Assembly (NCBI GenBank): GCA_028280785.1
Contig: JANQLF010000156.1
Coordinates: forward strand, 1-58,698
Length of the DNA: 58,698 nt
DNA from: Planctomycetota bacterium
Lineage (GTDB): Bacteria > Planctomycetota > UBA11346
Direction: 5' to 3'
The notes beneath the pieces are model-generated. The model was not told the DNA's origin, made no database searches, and saw nothing but the letters and a program-made list of their open reading frames with translations. The position numbers and the translations under genes are program-made. This document shows positions 43,427 through 53,239 of this stretch, in pieces. Each line of letters begins with the position of its first letter. Position 1 is the first letter of the stretch.

Positions 43427-44779
43427 ATGACTGATCAGACCCAGCACGCCATCCATAAGTTCATGTCAGGATTGGTGAAGCGCAATCCCGATGAGCGTGA
43501 GTTCCATCAAGCGGTCCAGGAAGTTGTCGAAACGCTCATGCCATTCATCATGGAGAATAAAAAGTATAAGGATGCGTGTATTTTAGAACGCATGACTGAG
43601 CCTGATCGTATAATTACTTTTCGCGTTTGTTGGGAAGACGATCGAGGTAATATTCGCGTTAATCGCGCTTGGCGTGTACAATTTAATAATTCTATTGGCC
43701 CCTATAAAGGTGGCTTACGGTTTCATCCAAGTGTGACGCAAAGCGTGTTAAAATTTCTCGGTTTTGAACAAGTCTTTAAAAATAGTTTGACCGGTTTACC
43801 GATGGGTGGGGCCAAAGGTGGATCCAATTTCAATCCAAAAGGTAAAAGTGACAGTGAGGTCATGCGTTTTTGTCAATCATTAATGGTTGAGCTGCGCCGC
43901 CATATTGGTGAGCATGTTGATGTACCTGCTGGAGATATTGGTGTCGGCAGTCGCGAAATTAGTTATTTATTTGGCAGCTATAAACGCATGGAAAATCGCT
44001 ACGCAGGTGTGTTAACCGGAAAAGGTTTGCAGTTTGGCGGTAGCCTAGGTCGTACAGAAGCGACAGGTTATGGCTGTGTGTATTTTGCAGAAAACATGCT
44101 TAATCATATTAATGATAGTTTTAGCGGTAAAAAAGTTGCAATTTCAGGATCTGGTAATGTTGCTACCTATGCTGCAGAAAAAGCCCATGAGCTGGGCGCG
44201 ACTATCGTGACGCTTTCAGATTCTTCAGGCTTTATTCATGATCCAGATGGCATTGACGAAGAAAAATTAGCATTTGTTAAAGATTTGAAAGAAGTGCGTC
44301 GCGGACGTATCAGTGAATATGCAGATAAGTATTCCTCTGCGACATTTACTGCTGATGCACGGCCTTGGTCGGTGCCTGTTGATATCGCGCTTCCTTGTGC
44401 AACGCAAAATGAAATACACATCGATGATGCACGCAATTTGGTTGATAATGGTGTTAAAGTTGTTGCTGAAGGTGCAAATATGCCGACTGATTTAGCGGCA
44501 ACGCATCATTTCCAAGCCAATAAAGTTTTATTCGGACCGGGTAAAGCATCAAATGCAGGCGGTGTGGCGGTATCTGGATTAGAACAAAGCCAAAACGCCT
44601 TGCGCTTATCGTGGTCACACGAAGAGGTCGATCAGCGCTTACAGATAATTATGCGCAAAATTCACGAAAAATGCGTCTATCACGGCGAAGCAGATAATTA
44701 CGTCGACTACGTCAAAGGCGCGAACATTGGCGGCTTTATAAAAGTGGCGGAAGCAATGATAGCCTACGGTGTAGTATAG
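43427..44779 (+). CDS. gdhA: NADP-specific glutamate dehydrogenase
   Basis: A 450-residue enzyme that makes glutamate from 2-oxoglutarate and ammonia. Motifs: the substrate-binding block GPYKGGLRFHPSV, the catalytic GLPMGGAKGGSNFNPKG with the active Lys, DVPAGDIGVG, and the dinucleotide fold VAISGSGNVATYAAEKA. Length and sequence match the hexameric GdhA type. AAGGAG precedes the ATG. It is a stand-alone housekeeping gene. Confidence 0.96.
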   Translation: MTDQTQHAIHKFMSGLVKRNPDEREFHQAVQEVVETLMPFIMENKKYKDACILERMTEPDRIITFRVCWEDDRGNIRVNRAWRVQFNNSIGPYKGGLRFHPSVTQSVLKFLGFEQVFKNSLTGLPMGGAKGGSNFNPKGKSDSEVMRFCQSLMVELRRHIGEHVDVPAGDIGVGSREISYLFGSYKRMENRYAGVLTGKGLQFGGSLGRTEATGYGCVYFAENMLNHINDSFSGKKVAISGSGNVATYAAEKAHELGATIVTLSDSSGFIHDPDGIDEEKLAFVKDLKEVRRGRISEYADKYSSATFTADARPWSVPVDIALPCATQNEIHIDDARNLVDNGVKVVAEGANMPTDLAATHHFQANKVLFGPGKASNAGGVAVSGLEQSQNALRLSWSHEEVDQRLQIIMRKIHEKCVYHGEADNYVDYVKGANIGGFIKVAEAMIAYGVV

Positions 44780-44788
44780 TCATTGGCT

Positions 44789-44879
44789 AACTAGTATGAG
44801 TCTTGGTATTTGGTCTTAGTCTTAGTTACATATAGCGCGAGCTAATACTAAGACCAAGACTAAAGCTCATACCAGTTTA
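44789..44879. repeat. Long imperfect inverted repeat with hexamer periodicity (copy B)
   Basis: A relative of 6309-6413, also between convergent genes. The right half reads TAATAC, TAAGAC, CAAGAC, TAAAGC, TCATAC, CAGTTT in 6-bp steps from 44843. The left half is the imperfect reverse complement. It probably forms a long hairpin and could serve as a terminator for both genes. Confidence 0.75.
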
Positions 44880-44889
44880 CTATTAAAAT

Positions 44890-46347
44890 TTATTCAACAT
44901 ATAAACGATAATCGCGATATTCTTCGCCGTTTACCCATCGGATACGATAGGTCCCTTTTGGTTGATCGACTATCCAGTGTTTAATTAAAATACCTTCTTG
45001 GCCGTCGTTGCCACCAGGGTGTTCTTCTTCGTAAAGTGTTTTAATGGCTTCACCGCTATCGTTGCATAATAAAATACTGACTTTTCCTGGTGAGCGGAAT
45101 TTGCTTACGAAATGGACGTAGCCGCCTTCAATAGTCGCTGCGGGCATGACTAAGGCGACATTGATATTGGCGCATGAACTAAATGGCACCTCAAAAACTT
45201 CAACTGGCAAATCATATTTGCGTTTCATTTCTGTATTCGTAGCTTCTTTTTTAGCTATTTCGGCTAGCTCTGGACTAAATTCACAGAGACTATGCCATAA
45301 ACCGCCAGCTTTCGTGGGATAGGCTTTACTCGGGATAAAATCTTTGCCTTTTCCTGTGGCTGCATTGACAGCAAGGTCATTGGAATTTTTCCAACGTGGT
45401 TTTTCTTTATCGCCATTCCACATGTGTAGGTTAGTTTGGATCAAACGTTTGATATCTGATTCATCAAACGTTAGACCACTATGAAATGCTTCGATAAAGT
45501 TATGAACTTCACCGCTTTGATAGTTGCGATAAGGGTGTGTCGCAACCCATAAGGCTAGTTGTTGTTTACATTTCAAAATATCAGCTGGATGGAATGGTTC
45601 CCAATAATTCCATACGTAATGATCGTTGAATAAATTTAAACGAACCTTGCTGTGATTATAAATAAGACGGGCCATTTCACGGTGTTTTTTATCACCGGTA
45701 ATACGTGAATAGCGCAGGTGGCAAACCGCCATATCGAGTTGTTTGTTAAATTGATAGCCAATTGAGTTGATAGCACGATAATCTTTTTGAAGCACCTTCA
45801 TGTTGATAGGTGTGAGAAATTTATCAAATGTGCGATAGCCACCAAATGGGCCGTTTTGCCACCACGTGCCACGTGCATGCCATTTTTCAAATAAATGTTT
45901 TTTAGTTAATTCGAGATACGATTGAGCCTTTTCACCGAACTCTTTTTTTAGATTTTCATCTTTTAAAATGACTTCGGCGTGGCCAAGGAAAATGCGGAAT
46001 AAAATAGCATCACCGACATGACAATCGGCAATTAAATGTTTTGAATATATTGCTGGACCAACAAATCCTTTAAAGCCATCTGGCGATTCGTACATTTGAG
46101 CGATAAGTGCATCATACCATTGCTCACCAGCTTTCAGATAGGCTGTATTGTTGGTCTTTTCATAGGCATGAATGAAACGGTGACCCTTATAAGCAGCATG
46201 CCAGCAGACCCCTTCACCAGTCATTTGATTTTTGGCTTGCAATAAGCGCGTCTTCATGGCCTGCGCAAGCATCTGCTCAGGGCTTTGCATGGCATGTAGG
46301 CTGCTCATTGCGGTGCTGAGAATGAGTAGGAATGTCAGAATCTTCAT
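44890..46347 (-). CDS. Secreted protein, possible (alpha/alpha)-barrel, unknown
   Basis: A 485-residue protein with a signal peptide (MKILTFLLILSTAMSSLHA). The main part is helical with many Trp and aromatic residues (MTGEGVCWHAAYKGHRFI, GTWWQNGPFGGYRTFD, DHYVWNYWEPFHPADIL), as in alpha-toroid glycosidases or lyases. The end is an Ig-like strand region (IVDQPKGTYRIRWVNGEEY). Family not recognised. The ATG at 46347 has AAGGTG before it. Confidence 0.65.
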   Translation of the reverse strand: MKILTFLLILSTAMSSLHAMQSPEQMLAQAMKTRLLQAKNQMTGEGVCWHAAYKGHRFIHAYEKTNNTAYLKAGEQWYDALIAQMYESPDGFKGFVGPAIYSKHLIADCHVGDAILFRIFLGHAEVILKDENLKKEFGEKAQSYLELTKKHLFEKWHARGTWWQNGPFGGYRTFDKFLTPINMKVLQKDYRAINSIGYQFNKQLDMAVCHLRYSRITGDKKHREMARLIYNHSKVRLNLFNDHYVWNYWEPFHPADILKCKQQLALWVATHPYRNYQSGEVHNFIEAFHSGLTFDESDIKRLIQTNLHMWNGDKEKPRWKNSNDLAVNAATGKGKDFIPSKAYPTKAGGLWHSLCEFSPELAEIAKKEATNTEMKRKYDLPVEVFEVPFSSCANINVALVMPAATIEGGYVHFVSKFRSPGKVSILLCNDSGEAIKTLYEEEHPGGNDGQEGILIKHWIVDQPKGTYRIRWVNGEEYRDYRLYVE

Positions 46348-46418
46348 AGCAATCACCTTGTGTAAGAGAACGTAGTAACAGCTGTTTGTGACGATCTACT
46401 TAAATAGCTGTCTGATTA

Positions 46419-47426
46419 CTATTTGGATTGATCAGTGGGCATACAGCACTCGCTGTAGGGGAGTCCACTGCCGCACGGGCACTCCCGCTGCGTTGTGTCG
46501 GAAGGCCGCAGTTGTTGTAATTCATTTTTTAATTGTGTGCAGCGATAGCTATATTGGATGGCGCTAAAATCGGCAGAATCAGGATGCTGTTCAAGACTCA
46601 TGCGCCATTCTAAAATATCATTTTTAATAACGTCAATTGTTTGCTGAAATGGAAATACCGCCTGTTTCCAATGGGTTAGGCTTTGATCAGGAGCTGTTGA
46701 GATAAATGTTTGATCATCTAACTGTACGGTAAACCATCCGGCGACACCATGGATGGACGTAGCTTTATTCATCGTGAGATAGGTTTGCTGATTAAAAGTA
46801 GTTTCAGTCAGGTTGTTAAGTGAATACTGAGCAATTTGAATAGGGTCGCTTATTAATTGATCTGGAGACACGGTTTCTATGAGCATTTTTGAAGAAAACA
46901 CATCATATGCTTTTTCAAGGTTAATATCAGGCACTTGGCGCCAAATATTTATTTTATCATATGCCGATTGATGTTGAACAGCAGCTACATAGAGGTCTAT
47001 GTGCTGCGGAATGATGCGCGCATTGTCTTTTAATAAGCGTTCGCAGCAATCGTGAGTGAAAAACAATGTCTGTTCATCAATACCAAAGCTACCAAGCGTT
47101 TCCGATATTAATATATCAGCCTTTTCGGCCAGAGTGACATTAGTCGAAAGGTCCTGAATGAATTCTATATGCTTTTCACAGCCATTTTCTTTCGCGATTT
47201 CTTTTGCAAGTTCGATAGTTTCTGTTTTCTCAATTGCATAAACTTTTTTCGCTCCAGCTTGCACAGCCCAAATGCTGAGAATACCAAGACCGGCGCCCAA
47301 ATCGATAACGACATCACCCTTTTGCACGGTATTAAATATTGCGGACTTGTAGGCATTATTACGTACCGCATCGGCCATCATTTGATAATAATTATCATAT
47401 AACGTGTGCGCAGGGCGTTGAGGCAT
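46419..47426 (-). CDS. PRMT-like methyltransferase with SEC-C zinc motif
   Basis: A 335-residue S-adenosylmethionine-dependent enzyme. Motif I is VVIDLGAGLGILSIWAV and the post-I acidic residue is in VYAIEKTE. The double-Glu loop (SETLGSFGIDE) has the same spacing as in protein arginine methyltransferases, and a THW loop (SLTHWKQAVF) is present too. The tail has a SEC-C metal-binding motif (RECPCGSGLPYSECCMP). This strongly suggests a bacterial PRMT-type enzyme. Start is ATG at 47426; a TTG lies 18 bp upstream. Confidence 0.75.
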   Translation of the reverse strand: MPQRPAHTLYDNYYQMMADAVRNNAYKSAIFNTVQKGDVVIDLGAGLGILSIWAVQAGAKKVYAIEKTETIELAKEIAKENGCEKHIEFIQDLSTNVTLAEKADILISETLGSFGIDEQTLFFTHDCCERLLKDNARIIPQHIDLYVAAVQHQSAYDKINIWRQVPDINLEKAYDVFSSKMLIETVSPDQLISDPIQIAQYSLNNLTETTFNQQTYLTMNKATSIHGVAGWFTVQLDDQTFISTAPDQSLTHWKQAVFPFQQTIDVIKNDILEWRMSLEQHPDSADFSAIQYSYRCTQLKNELQQLRPSDTTQRECPCGSGLPYSECCMPTDQSK

Positions 47427-47579
47427 GGTATTAAAATGGGTCAAGTCTTTGGTTTAGCAAGTGCATGCATGGAGCGGTATTTAATCTATGCGCTTAGGTC
47501 ATATTGAGCCAAAAATTTGGAATTATCTGCGAATGAGAGACAGAACATGTTATAATAGCTGTATCTCTAGGAGCTAAGC

Positions 47580-47822
47580 ATGGAACTCGAAATCATACGT
47601 GATGCACTCGGATGGTGTGGACTTATCAATATCGGGATTTTGTTCTTCTGGTTTTTCATGCTGGTGTTTGCTGGCGATCTTGTTTACCGTCTGCATACGA
47701 AATGGTTCAAGATGAGCCGTGAGCAATTTGACATAGTCCATTATAGCGCCATAGCATTTTATAAATTAGCATTTTTCTTATTTAATATAGTGCCCTATTT
47801 AGCATTGCGCATTGTCATTTAA
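47580..47822 (+). CDS. DUF6868 family two-span membrane protein
   Basis: An 80-residue protein with two membrane spans (LINIGILFFWFFMLVFAGDL and FYKLAFFLFNIVPYLALRIV) joined by a polar loop (RLHTKWFKMSREQFDIVHY). This matches DUF6868, of unknown function. An AGGAG site lies before the ATG. It is 15 bp upstream of a SpoIIAA-like gene, and the two often occur together. Confidence 0.75.
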   Translation: MELEIIRDALGWCGLINIGILFFWFFMLVFAGDLVYRLHTKWFKMSREQFDIVHYSAIAFYKLAFFLFNIVPYLALRIVI

Positions 47823-47837
47823 TAAAGGAGGTGCGAA

Positions 47838-48215
47838 ATGATTAGGCATGGTTTGTCATTAGGCATGGAGCGTTCTGACGGTGATTTTTATTTAACCGTT
47901 AAAATTATTGGCAAGTTGATCCATGAAGATTATGAATCATTGAATCCGTTCGTCGATGCAGCAATAGCTGGCATTACAGAGCCGCATATTCGCGCGTTAA
48001 TTGACATGCGTGAATTGGTTGGTTGGGAATGGCATGCTGCGTGGGATGATTTGAAGTTTGGACTGAAGCACGGTAAGGAATTCACCAAGGTGGCAGTTTT
48101 GGCCCATGATAAATGGATGGAAAAAGCAGCAAAAGTATCTTCGTGGTTTATGCCAGGTGAAATTAAATATTTTGAGGACGAACGTGAAGCTGTGAATTGG
48201 CTGCATGCCGATTAA
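47838..48215 (+). CDS. SpoIIAA-like (STAS/CRAL-TRIO-like) protein
   Basis: A 125-residue soluble protein of the bacterial SpoIIAA-like family (DUF3478). Typical segments are FYLTVKIIGKLIHEDYESL, HIRALIDMRELVGWEW, and a closing IKYFEDEREAVNWL. A GGAGGTG site precedes the ATG. It probably acts as a small lipid- or partner-binding protein with the membrane protein upstream. Confidence 0.8.
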   Translation: MIRHGLSLGMERSDGDFYLTVKIIGKLIHEDYESLNPFVDAAIAGITEPHIRALIDMRELVGWEWHAAWDDLKFGLKHGKEFTKVAVLAHDKWMEKAAKVSSWFMPGEIKYFEDEREAVNWLHAD

Positions 48216-48385
48216 ATTGTACTCGCTGCGCTCGTGTTTGGACTGACTGAACAGGCTGTTAAAAGTGTCGGTTTGCTGTATGGAGCTGCGTCTGTGTATG
48301 GCATGGGTGTTTTGGTGCGTAGTTGAATGCTTGGTATTCACGCATGTATAGCTTATTTTATCTACAGCAAACGAGTGGAGCGGAT

Positions 48386-48940
48386 ATGAGAAATGCCTTT
48401 ACCTTAATTGAGATGCTGGTGGTTATGGCCATTATTTTATTATTGGCCGGTTTATTGACACCTGTTGTTGTATCTTCTTTGCATCAATCTGATCGTGCTG
48501 AAATTCAAAATGATGTCTCGCGTTTATCGGCAATTTGGGAAACAATTAAATTAGAAAAGGGTGTCTATCCAACGCCTGAGACTAATAATGTGTTAACCTA
48601 TGATCCATCTGATTCTACGCCTGGTTTACTTAATGATGCCGTTGAGACGCATAATTTTGCCATACCAGGTGATCGTGTTGATGAAAGTAAACGTTACATC
48701 GATCATTGGGGTGAGCCGATTAAATATGTATTAGGTAATTTTGCTAATCGCATTGATAAAACCGCATGGGATCCAGCGGTAAATACGCCACAAGATACGA
48801 ATAAACCGATTGGTGATCCAACAACTGATATTGCTGCTGATTCTAATTGGAATCCAGAAAACAAAGGCGGCTTTGCCTATATTTGGTCTTATGGCGGCGC
48901 GCTTGAGGATGAAAATGAATGGATTTATCAAAAGAATTAA
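48386..48940 (+). CDS. GspG-like pseudopilin
   Basis: A 184-residue protein with a type IV prepilin signal (MRNA then FTLIEMLVVMAIILLLAG); Glu is at position 5 of the mature form and Ala, not Gly, precedes the cleavage site. The globular part is of GspG type (about 160 residues) with a DHWGEPIKY segment. GGAG precedes the ATG at 48386. It is the first of six pseudopilin-like genes, but a 350-bp gap follows it. Confidence 0.82.
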   Translation: MRNAFTLIEMLVVMAIILLLAGLLTPVVVSSLHQSDRAEIQNDVSRLSAIWETIKLEKGVYPTPETNNVLTYDPSDSTPGLLNDAVETHNFAIPGDRVDESKRYIDHWGEPIKYVLGNFANRIDKTAWDPAVNTPQDTNKPIGDPTTDIAADSNWNPENKGGFAYIWSYGGALEDENEWIYQKN

Positions 48941-49290
48941 TCCATGGCTGAAGGTCTATTGACCGGGCTTGCCTTCATGCAACAGAGCGTGAATGCCAGC
49001 ATCCATTCCACAGTGACGAACAACCCACTTTCGTCAAATTTCTGTTGAATTGCACTGATCATGTGAACCAAGCGTAAATATAAGTTTAGGCATGATCTGA
49101 GGTCATAAGTTTATTTTGTAACTACATTTACACATGTTCGAATTTGTTGCTTGCAACATTGTTTGACACAATCCTAAGTAACATATGTTACTAACACATG
49201 TTACTATGTCTGGTAGTAGTGAATCTCATCATCTAATGTTCAAAGGAATGAGATAGCTTCCGAGCACAGTCTGATTAAACTCGCGGAAGC
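48941..49290. other. Intergenic region upstream of the main pseudopilin operon
   Basis: No gene is seen in 350 bp. It contains tandem 13-mers ACATATGTTACTA (49181-49193) and ACACATGTTACTA (49194-49206), and a GTTGC/GCAAC palindrome near 49147. These could be regulator sites for the downstream operon. Confidence 0.55.
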
Positions 49291-50241
49291 ATGAGGCCCC
49301 GGATGAATTTATATAACACTAATTTTGATATGCGTTTATCGCGAACAGCTGCGCTGGGCTTCACCTTAGTCGAGCTGCTCGTGGTCATGGCCATCATTTT
49401 AGTGCTCGCGGCCATCATTCTGCCGCTTTTAAGCGCAGGGGATGTTGCGCGCGACAAGGCGGTTACCAATTCATTAGCGGTAAAAGTTGATCGCGCGATC
49501 AAGTTGGCTGGATCGAAATATCGAACGGAGTTCTTGAGTTGTTACCGCGAAGGTGATGCGCCCGAATCGTGGGGTAATCATTTTTTCTATCGTTTATCAA
49601 AAGATAAATCAGAAGCTGAATTAGTGGCAATGAAAACTGATCTAGCCACGCGTCATACGCAACTAACAACCAATTGGACCTACGCGACTTTGGAAATAGA
49701 TAATTACCAAGGGACGACCCCGAACGGGACGTGGAATCCAGGTGCTCGGACGACGTATTTCAATGGCGTTATGAAAGAAATGCGCAAACGCGAAACGGCT
49801 TTATTTCGTGCCGAGCATTATACCGCTGAGTTTTTAGATCGTAATGATATCCCTGCTGAATTTATTATTGATCATACCGATGATCGTGGTGCAACGCATG
49901 AAGCAGTTGCTGATGCATATGGTAATCCATTAATTCACGCCGTTAAATATGAGCCAGGTGTGCCAGCAAAACAATACTACACGACTTGGCAAAATTGGAA
50001 ATCACTTGGTTATACGAAATTTTTGCGTGGTGGTCGTACCGCGATTAAAGATTTAAACAGTAATGGTATTGATGATGAAGCACGGGCGAGTGATATTCGT
50101 GCTGATTGCTTTGAAGGGTTTGAACATACGCATGAAATATGGTCGGCTGGACCAGATGAAATGTTTAATCCAATTCGCGGTGAAATGGAAAACGAAGATA
50201 ATTTTACCTTTGAAGAGAGTGAGTATCAGGGTCAACAATGA
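49291..50241 (+). CDS. Pseudopilin with large C-terminal domain
   Basis: A 316-residue protein with a prepilin signal (ALG then FTLVELLVVMAIILVLAA). The C-terminal domain is much larger than in GspG or GspH and of unknown fold, with Asp- and Asn-rich loops (DLNSNGIDDEARASD) that could bind calcium. Several start codons are possible (49291, 49303, 49330). The stop overlaps the next start. Confidence 0.78.
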   Translation: MRPRMNLYNTNFDMRLSRTAALGFTLVELLVVMAIILVLAAIILPLLSAGDVARDKAVTNSLAVKVDRAIKLAGSKYRTEFLSCYREGDAPESWGNHFFYRLSKDKSEAELVAMKTDLATRHTQLTTNWTYATLEIDNYQGTTPNGTWNPGARTTYFNGVMKEMRKRETALFRAEHYTAEFLDRNDIPAEFIIDHTDDRGATHEAVADAYGNPLIHAVKYEPGVPAKQYYTTWQNWKSLGYTKFLRGGRTAIKDLNSNGIDDEARASDIRADCFEGFEHTHEIWSAGPDEMFNPIRGEMENEDNFTFEESEYQGQQ

Positions 50242-51494
50242 GATACGCTTTAACACTCGTTGAATTATTAGTAGTTATCAGCTTGATTGTTATTTTATCA
50301 GGAATGATTTTAGCTATTCCTGATAATGAAGATCCAGCGCAATTGGTAAAGCAAGCTGCCGCTGAATTGGAGTCAACACTAAAGGAAGCGCGCAAACTGG
50401 CGATTGAGCATAATAAAACCTACGCCGTTGTTTTTAATTTAGAAAATTCTGGTGACAGTAGTGTTATGAAGAATTATTCACAATTTTATGATGGCCAAGA
50501 AGTGCGTAATGGGCGTCATTGGTATGCGATTATCGGTCCGGACTTATCGCATACGAGCCGTTCTTTATCCGAACCACCAATTCCTAGCGGCTATTCAAAT
50601 ATTCGTACGCTACAGTTTGCAGTGACCAATAATATTGTTGGTAGTAAGCGCTATTTACCAATTGGCACCAGATTTTTAGCCCTTGGTGATATTGATTATG
50701 GCAACCTTTCTTCAGAAAGTAGATACCAAGATGGTGATAAAGGTCCTGCGCATCCTATACCATGGTTTGGTTATTATGACAGTGGTCGCCTCTATCCATG
50801 GGGGGCTTATGATAAAGATCAGGATTTAGCCTACCGCAATTCACAGAGTAATATCAAAAGTTGCACCACAGCGTTTTGCTATGAAGGCATGGACGGCGCT
50901 ATCCCGTATGATGCGAGCATAGACTGCAATGTTGGTCCTGCTTCTGGTGTCCATGGTAAACTTTACGATACGCCGACTGCAACGGCGACTATGCGTTATC
51001 CAGGTTACGGTGGCACTAAAGATACTGGACTTGATGCCGAGTATACATTTGTTGGAAAGGCGCGTCCAATATTCGATGGTCTGACTTTAGATTATGCATT
51101 ATTATTTTTGAACGATGGTCGTTGTGTGCCCTTTACAAATGGACGTCGAGGATTTTATGAGCCGCAATGGCACGGTTCGCGTTATCGTTCGCCCTATGGT
51201 CTAAAACATGTCCACAATAAAACTGGTGGTTATTATATAACTGTCGCACGTGATGTTGATCCACTTGAAGAAATATATGTTGGTACCAATGCAAACACCA
51301 ATCAACCAGATTACACGGCATTTAACTCAGTAGATGATGCATTTAAATCTATATCTCCATACAAGCGTATTTTTGTACAAAAAGACACTGGTGATGTAAG
51401 TGTGCGCCACGATTTTCATCAGGATGCTTATTTAGAACCTGAGCACATGGAACAAAAAGATCCGTATCCACCCAAAGTTATTCCAGATTACTAA
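50238..51494 (+). CDS. GspH-like pseudopilin, oversized
   Basis: A 418-residue protein with a short prepilin signal (MRYA then LTLVELLVVISLIVILSG). The early KEARKLAIEHNKTYAVVFN segment is typical for GspH. GspH is normally about 170 residues, so 240 residues are added. Start overlaps the previous stop by 4 bp. Confidence 0.78.
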   Translation: MRYALTLVELLVVISLIVILSGMILAIPDNEDPAQLVKQAAAELESTLKEARKLAIEHNKTYAVVFNLENSGDSSVMKNYSQFYDGQEVRNGRHWYAIIGPDLSHTSRSLSEPPIPSGYSNIRTLQFAVTNNIVGSKRYLPIGTRFLALGDIDYGNLSSESRYQDGDKGPAHPIPWFGYYDSGRLYPWGAYDKDQDLAYRNSQSNIKSCTTAFCYEGMDGAIPYDASIDCNVGPASGVHGKLYDTPTATATMRYPGYGGTKDTGLDAEYTFVGKARPIFDGLTLDYALLFLNDGRCVPFTNGRRGFYEPQWHGSRYRSPYGLKHVHNKTGGYYITVARDVDPLEEIYVGTNANTNQPDYTAFNSVDDAFKSISPYKRIFVQKDTGDVSVRHDFHQDAYLEPEHMEQKDPYPPKVIPDY

Positions 51495-51922
51495 TGATAA
51501 ATAGACGACGATGCGATGATGGATTTACCTTACTGGAGGTGGCTTTTTCGATAGCGATTTTGGTTATCGGAACGACAGCTGCTATCGGTATGTATATGAC
51601 TGGTCTGAAGTGGTCGGAACAAGTTAAATGTAATTCTACTGCGCCAATTACCGCAAATGGTGTTGCTGAATATCCTAATATATTTTTACACGACGCTCGA
51701 AATACCGGTCCATTCGCTTACACCGCTGATTCTGAGGGTTGGGTGAATGGTTACTATGCTGTGCGCACGGTGTTGAGTAAAAATGAAATCCAAGATATCT
51801 CTGGAAGTCCAACTGGTGGCTATGAGTGTGAAATAGATGTCGATATTTATCACGGTGGTGACAAGGGAACTGGTGCCTTGGTTTATTCCTCTAAACGTTT
51901 AATTACATTTTCGGAGCCATAG
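51494..51922 (+). CDS. GspI-like minor pseudopilin
   Basis: A 142-residue protein with a prepilin signal (CDDG then FTLLEVAFSIAILVIG). Length and the LLEVAFSIAIL helix match GspI, the minor pseudopilin that nucleates the tip. The start overlaps the previous stop by 1 bp. Confidence 0.78.
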   Translation: MINRRRCDDGFTLLEVAFSIAILVIGTTAAIGMYMTGLKWSEQVKCNSTAPITANGVAEYPNIFLHDARNTGPFAYTADSEGWVNGYYAVRTVLSKNEIQDISGSPTGGYECEIDVDIYHGGDKGTGALVYSSKRLITFSEP

Positions 51923-51925
51923 ACT

Positions 51926-53239
51926 ATGTATCTCCGAAAATCATTATCTGCATTTACCTTGATTGAAATTCTAATCGCCTCGACCATTTTCGTGACGCTG
52001 ATGGGTATTGTTGCCGGCATCGCCGCACATTTGTCAGCGGTTAGTAATCGCACCATGGCAATATTGGAAATGCATCGCGATGCTAAAATTATTACTGAAG
52101 GTTTCTTCAAAAATTATGAAAACAGCCATATTACCACCGCGATTGGTTTAGACTTCCGCGATACCAATAAAATCTCCACGACGTTTATGACGAATACGCA
52201 TAATGAAATGGACAAAAATGGTAGCTATACGGTGACCTTGTATCCTAGTCCGACCATTGCGGATTTCGTCTGGAATCGATTAGAATTTGATATGATGACC
52301 GGCACTGCATTTTATGGCCAAACGCGTAATCCAGTTTCCGGACGTACGCATTATTCGCGAATGAGAGATAGTGATCTCCATGCATCAGGTACTGGTTCAA
52401 ATAAAGGCATTAGTAAGTACCATATATTTGCGACGCCACAACGTGAATACCGCTTTTTCGAAGGAACAGGTAACCTCAAGGTGGCCAATGGTAATTGGGT
52501 ATGGGATGATGATAAAGATATCGCTGCAGGTGAAAAACGCCAAATGTATCAACATTGCGATTTCGAAACTCCTTCAGGTGGTAATTCTACTGATCCACGA
52601 TTTACCATGGATGAAAAATGTTACTTCTTTTTGCAAACACATGCAGTTGTAGGAAACAATACCTTATTAAGCGAAGATGCGTATGCGGTACGTAATCCTG
52701 ATGGTATTACTTATAATAAAGATCGACTCAATTTAATCGGTGCACCAGATAAAACGACACATGCTGATCCGTATCAGACTAAGGAACTATATCCAGGTCA
52801 AATGCATCCATTAACGACTAAAAATAATATCGAGTGTGGTATCATTCGTTATATTCGCGCCGATGGTGCTGCGCCGACTGATGATGATACTATGAATGAT
52901 TTAAATGATTCTCTCGATATTGTTGGCGTGAATCCACAGATGCAAAATGCAACTCAGATTGTCGATGAATTAGAAAATCGCCCAAAATATATAGAATGTT
53001 CATTTGTCTTACATAATATCACCAACGATATTGGTGATTATGAGGACATTGATGGTGATCCAGCGACGATTTATTTAATCGATGCGATTCGAAATAAGAT
53101 TCATGTCATCGATGGTGGTATTTTAGACTACGCTAGTTATTTAACCGAAATGCAGACTCGCCAAGATAATTTCATGGCCTTAGTTAAGAAGTCTGGTTTT
53201 ATCGCACTAAAATTTAATTTTGCGAAGAAGCTCCCATGA
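51926..53239 (+). CDS. GspJ-like minor pseudopilin, oversized
   Basis: A 437-residue protein with a prepilin signal (SLSA then FTLIEILIASTIFVTLMG). GspJ is usually about 200 residues; this one has a long insertion. The early ILEMHRDAKIITEGFFKNYE segment is of J type. It overlaps the next gene by 4 bp. Confidence 0.75.
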   Translation: MYLRKSLSAFTLIEILIASTIFVTLMGIVAGIAAHLSAVSNRTMAILEMHRDAKIITEGFFKNYENSHITTAIGLDFRDTNKISTTFMTNTHNEMDKNGSYTVTLYPSPTIADFVWNRLEFDMMTGTAFYGQTRNPVSGRTHYSRMRDSDLHASGTGSNKGISKYHIFATPQREYRFFEGTGNLKVANGNWVWDDDKDIAAGEKRQMYQHCDFETPSGGNSTDPRFTMDEKCYFFLQTHAVVGNNTLLSEDAYAVRNPDGITYNKDRLNLIGAPDKTTHADPYQTKELYPGQMHPLTTKNNIECGIIRYIRADGAAPTDDDTMNDLNDSLDIVGVNPQMQNATQIVDELENRPKYIECSFVLHNITNDIGDYEDIDGDPATIYLIDAIRNKIHVIDGGILDYASYLTEMQTRQDNFMALVKKSGFIALKFNFAKKLP

